Both the position numbers and the translations under genes were made by a program. From an uncultured Pelagibacteraceae bacterium (GTDB lineage: Bacteria; Pseudomonadota; Alphaproteobacteria; Pelagibacterales; Pelagibacteraceae): a DNA stretch of 41,507 nucleotides. Location: contig CACELK010000012.1 of NCBI GenBank assembly GCA_902560245.1, forward strand, positions 1-41,507. The letters are read 5' to 3'. Shown in pieces: positions 18,457 through 26,763 of the stretch (positions are counted from its first letter, which is position 1; each line of letters opens with the position of its first letter). The notes under the pieces were generated by a model that was given only the letters and a program-made list of their open reading frames with translations, was not told the DNA's origin and did not search any database.

Positions 18457-18984
18457 ATGCGAATAATATTTAGTATACTTACATTATTTTTATTATTTGG
18501 ATGCTCAAATAACAATATGAAACCAACAGATTTTAAAGATCAAAAGCCAAGACTAATTATAGAAGAATATTTGACAGGTAATGTTAAAGCTTACGGTATT
18601 TTACAAAATAGATCTGGCAAGGTTACTAGACAGTTTACTGCTGATCTAGATGGCAAATGGGATGGTCAACAATTAATTCTCGATGAAAAATTTAATTGGA
18701 ACGATGGTGAAATTCAAACTCGACAGTGGAAGATTAACAAAATTGATGAACATAATTATGAAGGAACGGCTAGTGATGTTGTTGGAACCGCTAAAGGTTT
18801 CTCATATGGTCCTGCTTTTAAGTTTGAATATGTTCTATTAGTTCCTGTTAAGGGAAAAGAAATTAAAATTACCTTTGATGACTGGATTTTTAAGCAAGAC
18901 GAACGAGTAGCAATAAATAGAGCAACAATGACAAAATTTGGTTTTAAAGTAGCAGAATTAACAGTTATGTTTGTTAAAAACTAA
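18457..18984 (+). CDS. DUF3833 lipoprotein
   Basis: A 175-residue predicted lipoprotein. The lipobox is LLFGC with Cys16 as the lipidated residue. The rest fits the DUF3833 family, a lipocalin-like beta-rich domain (FTADLDGKWDGQQLILDEKF, then repeated short strands, and FDDWIFKQDERVAINRATM near the end). It commonly accompanies the cyclopropane-synthase-like and DUF1365 genes. A role in carrying or sensing the modified lipid at the outer face is inference. Its stop interlocks with that of the convergent SDR gene (CTAA). Confidence 0.85.
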   Translation: MRIIFSILTLFLLFGCSNNNMKPTDFKDQKPRLIIEEYLTGNVKAYGILQNRSGKVTRQFTADLDGKWDGQQLILDEKFNWNDGEIQTRQWKINKIDEHNYEGTASDVVGTAKGFSYGPAFKFEYVLLVPVKGKEIKITFDDWIFKQDERVAINRATMTKFGFKVAELTVMFVKN

Positions 18985-19739
18985 TCAACTATTTTTTTCA
19001 TACCTTTTTCTACAATTCTAAAATACAAACCATTAGGTATTACTTTTAAAACTTTCATTATGGACGTAAAAGATTTAGGGAAATGAATTTCAAAACTTTT
19101 ACTTTTAGTTAAACCTTTAAACATCTGTTCAGCAGCAAATTCAGCAGATTTAATCATTGGCATTGGGAAATCATTTTTGTCAGTCATAGGAGTTTTAATA
19201 AAACCAGGGCTTACGAGCGAAACTCTTACATTATATCTTTTTAAATCAAAGTATAGGCTCTCTGCAAAACTGCTAAGTGCCGACTTTGAGGCGCAGTATG
19301 CACCAGCTGCAGGCAATCCTCTATATCCTGCCACAGAGGATACAATTGAAATATGTCCAGATTTTCTAGATTTATAATATTCATAAACTGAGTTAATTGA
19401 GTTTACTGTGCCAAAAAAATTTACTTCCATTATTTTTTTTACTTTGTCTATATTTAAAGTTTTCTCAGATTTAGGGTCATGAATTCCTGTTGAAAAAACA
19501 GATATATCTATATCACCTAACTTTTTTTTTATTTCTTCGAAAACCAATTTACATTTCTCACTATCTGTTACATCTAAAGGGAAGTAACTAATATTTTTTT
19601 GACTTTTAGAAATTTCCTTTAATAATTCTTCTCTTCTAGCAGATATCGCCACATTCCAACCTTCTTGAGCAAATTTAATTGCTAAAGCTTTTCCAATTCC
19701 ACTACTAGCACCTGTAATCCAAATAGTTTTATTATTCAT
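18981..19739 (-). CDS. Short-chain dehydrogenase/reductase
   Basis: A 252-residue SDR enzyme with the NAD(P)-binding motif TGASSGIGKAL at 9-19, the catalytic Ser near 136-138 (ISIVSSVAGYRG), and Tyr-x-x-x-Lys in AYCASKSAL near 148-152. The substrate is unknown. SDR members are frequent in the ECF sigma/ChrR-linked lipid clusters, which fits its location, but here it is on the opposite strand, convergent with DUF3833 and only nine bases from the divergent TspO start. Start is ATG 19737-19739. Confidence 0.9.
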   Translation of the reverse strand: MNNKTIWITGASSGIGKALAIKFAQEGWNVAISARREELLKEISKSQKNISYFPLDVTDSEKCKLVFEEIKKKLGDIDISVFSTGIHDPKSEKTLNIDKVKKIMEVNFFGTVNSINSVYEYYKSRKSGHISIVSSVAGYRGLPAAGAYCASKSALSSFAESLYFDLKRYNVRVSLVSPGFIKTPMTDKNDFPMPMIKSAEFAAEQMFKGLTKSKSFEIHFPKSFTSIMKVLKVIPNGLYFRIVEKGMKKIVD

Positions 19740-19748
19740 GATATCTTC

Positions 19749-20231
19749 ATGTATAATACTTTTATGCTTAAAAATAAATTTGTATCTTTTGTTCTTTTTG
19801 TTGCAGTAACTTTTTCAGCGTCTTTCGTAGGACGTTTTGCAACAATATCATCAAAAGAACCCTGGTATTCCTCTTTAAATAAATCTTTTTTAACTCCCCC
19901 TGATTGGATATTTGCGCCAGTTTGGACGACTCTTTATCTTTTTATGGCAATCGCGATTTGGCATGCTTGGCATAAAAATAAAAAAAATTTTAATTTAGTA
20001 TTTATTTATATTATTCATTTATTTTTTAATACAACTTGGAGTATAGTTTTTTTTGTATACCATAGTATTTCTGTCGCATTAATAAATTTAATAATAGTAA
20101 TACTTTTTATAATATATTTGATTTTAAGATATAAAGATTTAAGTAAACTTAGTTTTTACTTAATGATTCCATATTTACTTTGGAGTTGTTATGCCTTAAT
20201 TCTAAATCTAACCTTACTTATTTTAAATTAA
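19749..20231 (+). CDS. tspO: TspO/MBR family membrane protein
   Basis: A five-helix membrane protein of the TspO / peripheral benzodiazepine receptor family, which binds porphyrins and is linked to oxidative and light stress responses. Family marks are PWYSSLNKSFLTPPDWIFAP near residue 37, VWTTLYLFMAIAIWHAW, and the Trp-rich FFNTTWSIVFF helix. Length 160 is normal. The start could instead be ATG 19764 (MLKNKF), which gives a more typical N-terminus. It is divergent from the SDR gene with hardly any spacer and ends one base before the FAD oxidoreductase start. Confidence 0.92.
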   Translation: MYNTFMLKNKFVSFVLFVAVTFSASFVGRFATISSKEPWYSSLNKSFLTPPDWIFAPVWTTLYLFMAIAIWHAWHKNKKNFNLVFIYIIHLFFNTTWSIVFFVYHSISVALINLIIVILFIIYLILRYKDLSKLSFYLMIPYLLWSCYALILNLTLLILN

Positions 20232-20232
20232 A

Positions 20233-21336
20233 ATGGATGATGTTGTAATAATAGGCGGTGGAATTATAGGTGCAGCGACGGCATATTTTTTGTCGAAAGA
20301 GGGACGCAAAGTTAAAGTCATAGAGCGAGACCCAACATATAAAAATGCTTCATTCCCTTTATCTCTTGGAGGTTTTAGAAGACAATTTTTTCAAAAAGAA
20401 AACATTCTGCTTGGAAAATTTGCGAGAGAGTTTATTTATGAAATTCCTAATTTATTAAAAACAGATAAAAATCCAAATCCTACCGCAAGCATGGTCCCAA
20501 ATGGATACTTACTCTTATTTGGTCCAGAACATGCAGAAGAACAATATAAAGCTTTAGAAAATCACAAAGCATGTAACGCTGGCACTAAAAATATTAGAGG
20601 CAGTGAACTAAAAAAAATTTTTCCTTATATTAATGAAAAGGGAATTGAGACTGCAACATATACTGATGATAAAAATGAAGGATGGATTGATCCATTTTTA
20701 TTTCATAGCGCTTTAAAAAGTAAAGCCATAGAGCTAGGTGCAGAGTTTGTAAAAGGCGAAGTCAAAAGCATAAATGAAATTAAAGCTAAAACTATTGTTT
20801 CCGCTGCAGGGTGCTGGACAAAAGAACTACTTAACGATATTCCTGTTGTACCACAAAAACATACAGTCTTTAGAGTAAAATGCCCAAAACATATTCCTGA
20901 AATGCCTCTCACAGGTGATTTAACTACAGGAGTTTATTGGAGACCAGAGGGTAAAGAGTATTTAGCTGGATCGCCAAAATCTGTTTTTGACGCTGAAGAT
21001 TTAGAGCCTGCTTGGAATGATTTTGAAGAACTTGTTTGGCCAGCTTTAGCAAAAAGAATTCCTGCTTTTGAAGAACTTAAATTAACTGGTGGTTGGGCAG
21101 GATATTATGATTGCAACAGACTTGATAACAATGCGGTAGTTGGAAAACATCCGAAATATGAAAATGTTTATATGGCATCAGGTTTTACTGGAAGGGGATT
21201 AATGCAAGCCCCAGGTATTGGAAGAGCATTAACAGAACTTATAACGACAGGATCGTATCAATCTATTGATATAAGCTGTTTTGGAGTAGAAAGAGTTCTA
21301 CAAAAAAATGCTAGACATGAACCTTACGTTCTTTAG
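20233..21336 (+). CDS. FAD-dependent oxidoreductase (DAO family)
   Basis: A 367-residue D-amino-acid-oxidase-type flavoprotein. FAD is bound by GGGIIGAATAYFL at 8-20 with the acidic VIERD at the end of the second strand. A GWIDPFLF substrate-domain segment lies near 153, ASGFTGRGLMQAPGIGRAL near 327 contacts the flavin, and AGYYDCNRLDNNAVVG precedes it. Relatives oxidise secondary or primary amines (sarcosine, glycine, opines). Together with the ureohydrolase and aldehyde dehydrogenase downstream it may oxidise a guanidino amine or N-alkyl amino acid; this is inference. It ends directly against the next start. Confidence 0.87.
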   Translation: MDDVVIIGGGIIGAATAYFLSKEGRKVKVIERDPTYKNASFPLSLGGFRRQFFQKENILLGKFAREFIYEIPNLLKTDKNPNPTASMVPNGYLLLFGPEHAEEQYKALENHKACNAGTKNIRGSELKKIFPYINEKGIETATYTDDKNEGWIDPFLFHSALKSKAIELGAEFVKGEVKSINEIKAKTIVSAAGCWTKELLNDIPVVPQKHTVFRVKCPKHIPEMPLTGDLTTGVYWRPEGKEYLAGSPKSVFDAEDLEPAWNDFEELVWPALAKRIPAFEELKLTGGWAGYYDCNRLDNNAVVGKHPKYENVYMASGFTGRGLMQAPGIGRALTELITTGSYQSIDISCFGVERVLQKNARHEPYVL

Positions 21337-22035
21337 ATGAGCAAAATATATAATTTTTTTCCACTTTCAATTTATAGAGGAAAAATTGAATTACCCGAAA
21401 ATACAAAAAAAGAAATGGTAAAAGAAATAATTTCTATGAAAGAGACATCTGACCAAGGTTTAAAACCATCACAAAATGCTTGGACAGGGGATACACATGG
21501 ATACGAGTATTTATTTCAAAATAAAAAGTTTAGAACTTTTTATGAAGAGGTTGAAAAACATGTAATTAAGTATATGGATCACTTTGAGTTAGATGTTAGC
21601 AAATTAGATTTTTATTTTCAAAGATCCTGGGCAACATTATCTAATTCAAAAGAACATATTTCACCGCATGATCATTCACAATCAAACTTATCTTTTGCAT
21701 ATTATCTAAAAAAACAACCTGGAGACTCTAAATTAGTTTTAGTAGATAAAAGCAAACATAATGAATTTATTCCACAACTGTTTACCTCTCCGTCTATTAA
21801 TAGAAATAAAATTTTTAAAAAAAGAACACTCAATAATACGCCTAGGATTAATATTGAAGCCGAAGAAGATGATATAATTATATTCCCATCAAAAACATTA
21901 CATGGAACGGAAAAAAATATTAATAATAATGACAGGATATCAATTTCAGCAGACATATCAGTTTTGGCAAAAGAGTCTAAAAATTTAGAACATTTAACCC
22001 CACCATTCGCTGAATGGAAAAAGTTTAATAAATAA
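21337..22035 (+). CDS. Putative 2-oxoglutarate/Fe(II) oxygenase
   Basis: A 232-residue protein that resembles the small 2OG-Fe(II) oxygenase family (TIGR02466 / 2OG-FeII_Oxy_5). The N-terminus (NFFPLSIYRGKI) is typical. Candidate iron ligands are in PHDHSQSNLSFAYYL (His111, Asp112, His113) and the distal His189 in KTLHGTEKN, with Arg200 as the likely 2-oxoglutarate carboxylate ligand. The substrate is unknown. It lies between an FAD oxidase and a ureohydrolase, with zero spacing upstream and a TAATG overlap downstream, so it is part of the same operon and may hydroxylate the pathway substrate. Confidence 0.65.
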   Translation: MSKIYNFFPLSIYRGKIELPENTKKEMVKEIISMKETSDQGLKPSQNAWTGDTHGYEYLFQNKKFRTFYEEVEKHVIKYMDHFELDVSKLDFYFQRSWATLSNSKEHISPHDHSQSNLSFAYYLKKQPGDSKLVLVDKSKHNEFIPQLFTSPSINRNKIFKKRTLNNTPRINIEAEEDDIIIFPSKTLHGTEKNINNNDRISISADISVLAKESKNLEHLTPPFAEWKKFNK

Positions 22036-22160
22036 TGAAAAATAAAAAAAAAAGATCTGCGAAATCCGCTGAAAAAATACTTGTTGGCTGGAGAAAATTG
22101 ATGCCTTTTTATTATGCTGCTGCTATTATAATAGTATTTTTAATAGCATTTTTTGCATGA
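22035..22160 (+). CDS. 41-residue single-span membrane protein
   Basis: A short reading frame: ATG 22035 overlaps the oxygenase stop (TAATG) and its TGA overlaps the ureohydrolase start (ATGA). The predicted peptide has a lysine-rich N-terminus (MKNKKKRSAKSAEKILVGW) and one hydrophobic helix at about 24-41 (PFYYAAAIIIVFLIAFFA). By charge the N-terminus should stay in the cytoplasm. The double overlap and a gene-like basic/hydrophobic design support real translation. Function unknown; it could anchor or modulate a transporter, or serve mainly to couple translation. Confidence 0.6.
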   Translation: MKNKKKRSAKSAEKILVGWRKLMPFYYAAAIIIVFLIAFFA

Positions 22161-23119
22161 GAGATAAAAAAAAAGAACCAATCCAGCCTGTAATGGGCAC
22201 AAAAGTTCCACGGTATGCTGGACCAAATACATTTGCTAGATTGCCAGAGCTCAGAGATGTAGAATACTGTGACGTAGCTATTGTTGGAATCCCATTTGAT
22301 GCTGGGACAAGTTATAGACCTGGAGCAAGATTTGGTCCTCAGAGCATTAGACAGGCATCTAGACATCTTCGAACTAATTATCACCCAAATTACGATGTAG
22401 AACCTTTTAAAGTACAACAGGTTGCAGACGCTGGGGATATATCTTGTAATCCATTCAGCATTGAGGAGGCGATAAAACAAATAGAAGATGGTGCAACAGA
22501 TTTATTAAATAAAACTGGCGGTATTATTAGTATGGGTGGTGATCATACTATTGCTTTTCCCTTATTAAAAGCAGTCAATAAAAAAAATAATGGCCCAGTT
22601 GCTTTGGTTCATTTTGACGCTCATTTAGATACCTGGGATACATATTTTGGAGCACCATACACTCACGGCACTCCATTTAGAAGAGCTAGGGAAGAAAACC
22701 TTTTTTTAGATGATGCGTCTATGCATGTAGGGATTAGAGGGCCTCTTTACAGTAGAGATGATTTAAAAAACGATGCAAGTTTTGGTTTTAAAATAATTCA
22801 TTGTGATGAATTCCAAACTGAAGGAACTGATAAAATTGCAGAAAGAATTAGAAAAAGAGTAGGAAATAATCCATTATACTTGTCCATAGATATTGATGTT
22901 TTAGATCCAGCGCATGCACCAGGTACAGGCACTCCTGAAATTGCAGGCATGACAACAAGAGAAATCGTAAATGTTTTAAGAGGTCTCTCAGGATTAAACT
23001 TAATATCTGCTGATGTAGTTGAAGTTGCTCCAGCCTATGATCATGCAGAATTAACATCCTTAGCAGCTGCAACTATAATTTACGAATTAACAAATTTATT
23101 TGCAAATAAAAAACTTTAG
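22157..23119 (+). CDS. speB: Agmatinase-family ureohydrolase (agmatinase or guanidinobutyrase)
   Basis: A binuclear manganese enzyme that hydrolyses a guanidino group to urea and an amine. All metal ligands are present in 320 residues: His130 (GGDHT), Asp154, His156 and Asp158 (FDAHLDTW), and Asp245 and Asp247 (SIDIDVLDP). HGTPFRRA near 170 and APGTGTPE near 255 are family motifs. Whether the substrate is agmatine, 4-guanidinobutyrate or another guanidino acid cannot be told from these motifs; the flanking oxidase and aldehyde dehydrogenase would suit guanidinobutyrate. ATG 22157 overlaps the 41-residue gene. Confidence 0.92.
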   Translation: MRDKKKEPIQPVMGTKVPRYAGPNTFARLPELRDVEYCDVAIVGIPFDAGTSYRPGARFGPQSIRQASRHLRTNYHPNYDVEPFKVQQVADAGDISCNPFSIEEAIKQIEDGATDLLNKTGGIISMGGDHTIAFPLLKAVNKKNNGPVALVHFDAHLDTWDTYFGAPYTHGTPFRRAREENLFLDDASMHVGIRGPLYSRDDLKNDASFGFKIIHCDEFQTEGTDKIAERIRKRVGNNPLYLSIDIDVLDPAHAPGTGTPEIAGMTTREIVNVLRGLSGLNLISADVVEVAPAYDHAELTSLAAATIIYELTNLFANKKL

Positions 23120-23133
23120 GTTAAATTCCTGAG

Positions 23134-24567
23134 ATGTTAGATAAAAAGAATTTTTATATTGATGGAAAATGGGTTTCTCCAATTGAACCAAGAGCTTATA
23201 AAGTAATTGATCCGTCAAATGAAGAACCATGTGCTGAAATATCACTAGGTGGAAAAAAAGATGTAGATAAAGCTGTCAGTGTTGCAAAAAAAGCGTTTGA
23301 GACCTGGGCCTTTTCAAAAAAAGAAGAAAGATTAGATCTCTTGGAAAAATTATATTCGGTTTATAAAAAACGATGGGCAGAAATGGCTAAACTAATTACT
23401 CTAGAAATGGGAGCGCCGATGAAGTTTTCTACAGAAATGCAGGCTGCAACAGGTGCAAGTCATATTAAATCTTTTAAAAATATTTTGAAAGATTTTAAAT
23501 TTGAAAAAGATTTAGGGGATGAAAAAAATAATCAAAAATTACTATATGAGCCAAAAGGTGTATGCGCCTTAATAACACCTTGGAACTGGCCAATAAATCA
23601 GGTGAATTTAAAAGTAATTCCAGCACTAGCCTCAGCATGCACGGTTGTACTAAAACCATCAGAGATTGCACCTTTATCATCAATGCTACTTGCAGAAATG
23701 ATTGATGAAGTTAAGTTTCCTCCTGGGGTATTTAATTTAGTTAATGGAGATGGTGAAATAACTGGTGATGCTTTAACCAGTCATCCAGATATTGATATGA
23801 TTTCATTTACTGGATCAACAAGAGCAGGGGCACTAATTTCTAAAAATGCTGCAAAAGATTTTAAGAGAATAAGCTTAGAATTAGGTGGAAAGGGAGCGAA
23901 TATTATTTTTAAGGATGCAGACGCAGATGCTGTCGCAAGAGGTGTTCAAAGATGTTTTAGAAACTCGGGACAATCTTGCAATGCGCCTACACGAATGTTA
24001 GTTGAAAAATCAATTTATAACCAAACAGTAGAAAAAGTTAAAGAACTAGCCGATAATACAAAAGTTGACTCTCCGCTAAAAGATGGTGATCATATTGGTC
24101 CTGTAGTTTCAGAGATACAATTTAATAAAATTCAAAATTTAATTCAGAAAGGGATAGACGAAGGTGCAAAATTGATTGCAGGTGGTACTGGAAAGCCAAA
24201 AGGTTTAGAAAAGGGATATTATGTAAAACCGACTGTTTTTGCTGATGTAAATAATAAAATGGAAATAGCAAGAACTGAAATTTTTGGCCCTGTTTTGTCA
24301 ATAATTCCTTTCGAAAACGAGGAGGATGCAATATCAATTGCAAACGATACTCCATATGGGTTAACAAACTATATTCAAACCCAAGACAAAGAAAAAATTA
24401 AAAGAGTTGCGAGAAAACTAAGATCTGGAATGGTAGATGTAAATGGAGTTGGAATTGCCGTAGCCTCACCTTTTGGGGGATACAAACATTCAGGCATTGG
24501 AAGAGAAGCTGGCACAGAGGGTTTAATAGAGTTCTTAGAGGTTAAAACTGTCGGTGGTTGGAACTAA
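23134..24567 (+). CDS. NAD(P)-dependent aldehyde dehydrogenase
   Basis: A 477-residue ALDH-superfamily enzyme. Catalytic Glu249 (LELGGKGANII) and nucleophile Cys282 (SGQSCNAPTR) are present, with the TPWNWP and FTGSTRAG cofactor segments, EIFGPVL and the C-terminal PFGGYKHSGIGRE motif. It oxidises an aldehyde to the acid; in this operon (amine oxidase, ureohydrolase) a 4-guanidinobutyraldehyde or 4-aminobutyraldehyde-type substrate is plausible but unproven. It follows the ureohydrolase by 14 bases. The 3' end shares four bases (CTAA) with the convergent deacetylase gene. Confidence 0.93.
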   Translation: MLDKKNFYIDGKWVSPIEPRAYKVIDPSNEEPCAEISLGGKKDVDKAVSVAKKAFETWAFSKKEERLDLLEKLYSVYKKRWAEMAKLITLEMGAPMKFSTEMQAATGASHIKSFKNILKDFKFEKDLGDEKNNQKLLYEPKGVCALITPWNWPINQVNLKVIPALASACTVVLKPSEIAPLSSMLLAEMIDEVKFPPGVFNLVNGDGEITGDALTSHPDIDMISFTGSTRAGALISKNAAKDFKRISLELGGKGANIIFKDADADAVARGVQRCFRNSGQSCNAPTRMLVEKSIYNQTVEKVKELADNTKVDSPLKDGDHIGPVVSEIQFNKIQNLIQKGIDEGAKLIAGGTGKPKGLEKGYYVKPTVFADVNNKMEIARTEIFGPVLSIIPFENEEDAISIANDTPYGLTNYIQTQDKEKIKRVARKLRSGMVDVNGVGIAVASPFGGYKHSGIGREAGTEGLIEFLEVKTVGGWN

Positions 24568-25754
24568 TTGCTACTCGATTGTTTTTTAATTCCCTCAAGA
24601 AGATTCAAACATTTTTTTAACTCATTTAATTTTATATACTCATCAACTTTATGTGCTTGTTCTATAGAGCCAGGGCCACATACAACAGTACTAATGCCGA
24701 TTTCTTGAAATAAACCAGCTTCTGTACCAAATGAAACCACCTCTCTAGAATTATCCCCAGTTATACTTGAGATTAATTCACATGCTTCAGATTTTTCATG
24801 TCGATCAAATCCTATTATTTCTCCAATAATTTCTTTTCTAATAGATGACTTTGGATAAGTTTTTTTCATTTCTGGTAATAATTCTTCATTTACAAACTTA
24901 TCTATTTCTTTATTAACAAACACTCCATCCTCTTTTATTACAGGTCTTAGTTCCCAATCAACTCTACATCTATCTGCAATCACATTTCTTGCTATCCCAC
25001 CTGAAATCCCACCTATCTGAAGTGTTGTGTATGGAGGGTTAAAGATAGAATTTTTGGGAGTTTTGTCTTTAAGAATTTTTCTAATCTTTAAAAGTTTGTC
25101 TATAAATCTAGCAGCATACTCAACAGCATTGACACCTTTGTCAGGTGCGGAGCCGTGCCCAGCTAATCCTTCAAAATGCGTTGTATATTCATAACATCCT
25201 TTATGTGCATCAATAATTTTCATATTTGTTGGTTCTCCAACAATACAAATTCCATTTTTAATACCTTTTCTTTTTAATTCCTCAATTAAAATAGGAGCTC
25301 CTTGGCATGCAGTTTCTTCATCAAATGTAAAAGAAAAATGTATATCTCTATCTAAATCAGATTTTGAATAAATAGGGGCATAAGCAAGGGTGCATGCAAT
25401 AAAACCTTTCATATCACATGAGCCTCTACCATAAAGTTTATCATCTTTTATAGTTGCCTTAAAAGGATCTGTTGACCAGCTTTTTGAAACTGGAACAACA
25501 TCAGTATGACCTGATAAAATTATTGGAATTTTTCCATTAGGCTTTTTAGCTTTGATTGTAGCAAATAAATTAACTCGTTTTTTTTCTTTATCAAAAGTTT
25601 TAAAAGAGTCAGCTCCTAGGTTTTTTAATATTTTATCACAGTAATCAATTAATGAATTATTATCTTCTCCCGAAATTGTTTTAAATGCTATTAAATCAGA
25701 TAATATTTTTATTGAATTTTCATACAATGTTTCTAAATTATTTTCTGTACTCAT
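24564..25754 (-). CDS. argE: ArgE/DapE-type M20 deacetylase (acetylornithine deacetylase-like)
   Basis: A zinc metallohydrolase of the M20 family that removes an acyl group from an amino acid such as N-acetylornithine. The zinc and catalytic residues are all visible: His in SGHTDVVP near 86, Asp in GRGSCDMKG near 116, the Asp-Glu-Glu triplet in FTFDEETACQ, Glu in VGEPTNMK, and the late His in IEQAHKVDEY. ATG 25754 (MSTENN, 396 residues) is preferred to a TTG four codons upstream. Its substrate could be acetylornithine or an acylated guanidino acid; the neighbours make both worth testing. Confidence 0.88.
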   Translation of the reverse strand: MSTENNLETLYENSIKILSDLIAFKTISGEDNNSLIDYCDKILKNLGADSFKTFDKEKKRVNLFATIKAKKPNGKIPIILSGHTDVVPVSKSWSTDPFKATIKDDKLYGRGSCDMKGFIACTLAYAPIYSKSDLDRDIHFSFTFDEETACQGAPILIEELKRKGIKNGICIVGEPTNMKIIDAHKGCYEYTTHFEGLAGHGSAPDKGVNAVEYAARFIDKLLKIRKILKDKTPKNSIFNPPYTTLQIGGISGGIARNVIADRCRVDWELRPVIKEDGVFVNKEIDKFVNEELLPEMKKTYPKSSIRKEIIGEIIGFDRHEKSEACELISSITGDNSREVVSFGTEAGLFQEIGISTVVCGPGSIEQAHKVDEYIKLNELKKCLNLLEGIKKQSSSN

Positions 25755-25781
25755 AATTAATTTCAATTATATATTAAAATC

Positions 25782-26123
25782 ATGAAAGAACAAATAACCT
25801 ACGATATATTTGACAAAGTAGATATTCGACTTGGTACGGTAATATCGGTAAAAAAAAATGAAAAAGCTAGAAAACCTTCGCTAGTTGTAGAAGTAGACTT
25901 TGGAAATGAAATAGGAATAAAACAATCATCTGCTCAAATTACACATTATTATAATGAGGAAAATTTATTGGGAAAACAAGTTATCGGTGTCTGTAATTTT
26001 CCTGAAAAAAATATAGCTGGAGTTAAATCACAAGTTTTAATACTTGGATCTATAGACAAAGAAGGGAAGGTAACTTTGGTTCATCCATCTCAAAAAGCTG
26101 AAAACGGTTTACCAATAGCCTAA
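25782..26123 (+). CDS. csaA: CsaA-like tRNA-binding-domain protein
   Basis: A 113-residue OB-fold protein of the EMAP-II/CsaA tRNA-binding family. Marks are FDKVDIRLGTVISVKKNEKARKPS at 10-33, KQSSAQITHYY near 48, LLGKQVIGVCNFPEKNIAG near 62, and a SQVLILGS strand. In Bacillus, CsaA has export-chaperone-like activity and the fold binds tRNA-like RNA; the role here is unknown. It is divergent from the deacetylase with 27 bases between the starts, and followed after four bases by a LysE-family exporter. Confidence 0.88.
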   Translation: MKEQITYDIFDKVDIRLGTVISVKKNEKARKPSLVVEVDFGNEIGIKQSSAQITHYYNEENLLGKQVIGVCNFPEKNIAGVKSQVLILGSIDKEGKVTLVHPSQKAENGLPIA

Positions 26124-26127
26124 CTCC

Positions 26128-26718
26128 ATGCACCCAGAGCTTTTGTCGTTGTCATTGTTTATGCTCGGCACAAGTTGTTCACCCGGTCCAAATAACATCG
26201 TAGCGTCCTATTCAGGTTTTAATTTTGGAGTAATAAAAACCTTTCCACATATGCTTGGTGTAATTTTTGGATTTACTTCTGTAGTATGTGTTTTGAATTT
26301 TGGATTAATTAATATCTTCAAACTTTATCCATTGATTCAGGAGATATTAAAAATTTTTGGATCAATTTTTTTAGTATACTTAGCTTATAAAATAGCGTTC
26401 TCTAAAAATATAAAAGAAAACAAAAAGGAAAATCCAGTTAAATTTTTAGAAACATTTTTTTTTCAATTTTTAAATCCAAAAGGAGTAATTGTTGCAATAA
26501 TAATTGTTTCTACCTATGTGGAAAGTGGAAGTAATTTTGTTAATTATTCATTTTGGGTTATTCTAGTCTCATTCATTTGTGCGTTAATAAGTATTACTTT
26601 TTGGACCTTTGTTGGTAAATTTTTTAGAAGATTTGCGACAAATGAGAAATTTATTAAGGTATTTAATTATGTTATGTCATCTCTCTTATTGGCTTGCATT
26701 GTAACATTTTATCTATAA
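26128..26718 (+). CDS. LysE/RhtB-family amino acid exporter
   Basis: A 196-residue membrane protein with about six hydrophobic segments. The family motif is CSPGPNNIVASYSG-like at 17-31, followed by GVIKTFPHMLGVIFGF, and FFFQFLNPKGVIVAI near 110. LysE/RhtB proteins export amino acids or related small metabolites; the substrate here is unknown. It is in line with csaA (four-base gap), and 45 bases separate it from aconitase, enough for a promoter that I cannot define with confidence. Confidence 0.88.
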   Translation: MHPELLSLSLFMLGTSCSPGPNNIVASYSGFNFGVIKTFPHMLGVIFGFTSVVCVLNFGLINIFKLYPLIQEILKIFGSIFLVYLAYKIAFSKNIKENKKENPVKFLETFFFQFLNPKGVIVAIIIVSTYVESGSNFVNYSFWVILVSFICALISITFWTFVGKFFRRFATNEKFIKVFNYVMSSLLLACIVTFYL

Positions 26719-26763
26719 TTTTGATTCATAATTTAGCCGAAATAAATTATAAAATATAAATTT

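Noticed and set aside
22112-22480. 122-codon minus-strand reading frame opposite the ureohydrolase
   Set aside because: No family resemblance and fully contained in a strongly conserved gene; a shadow frame.
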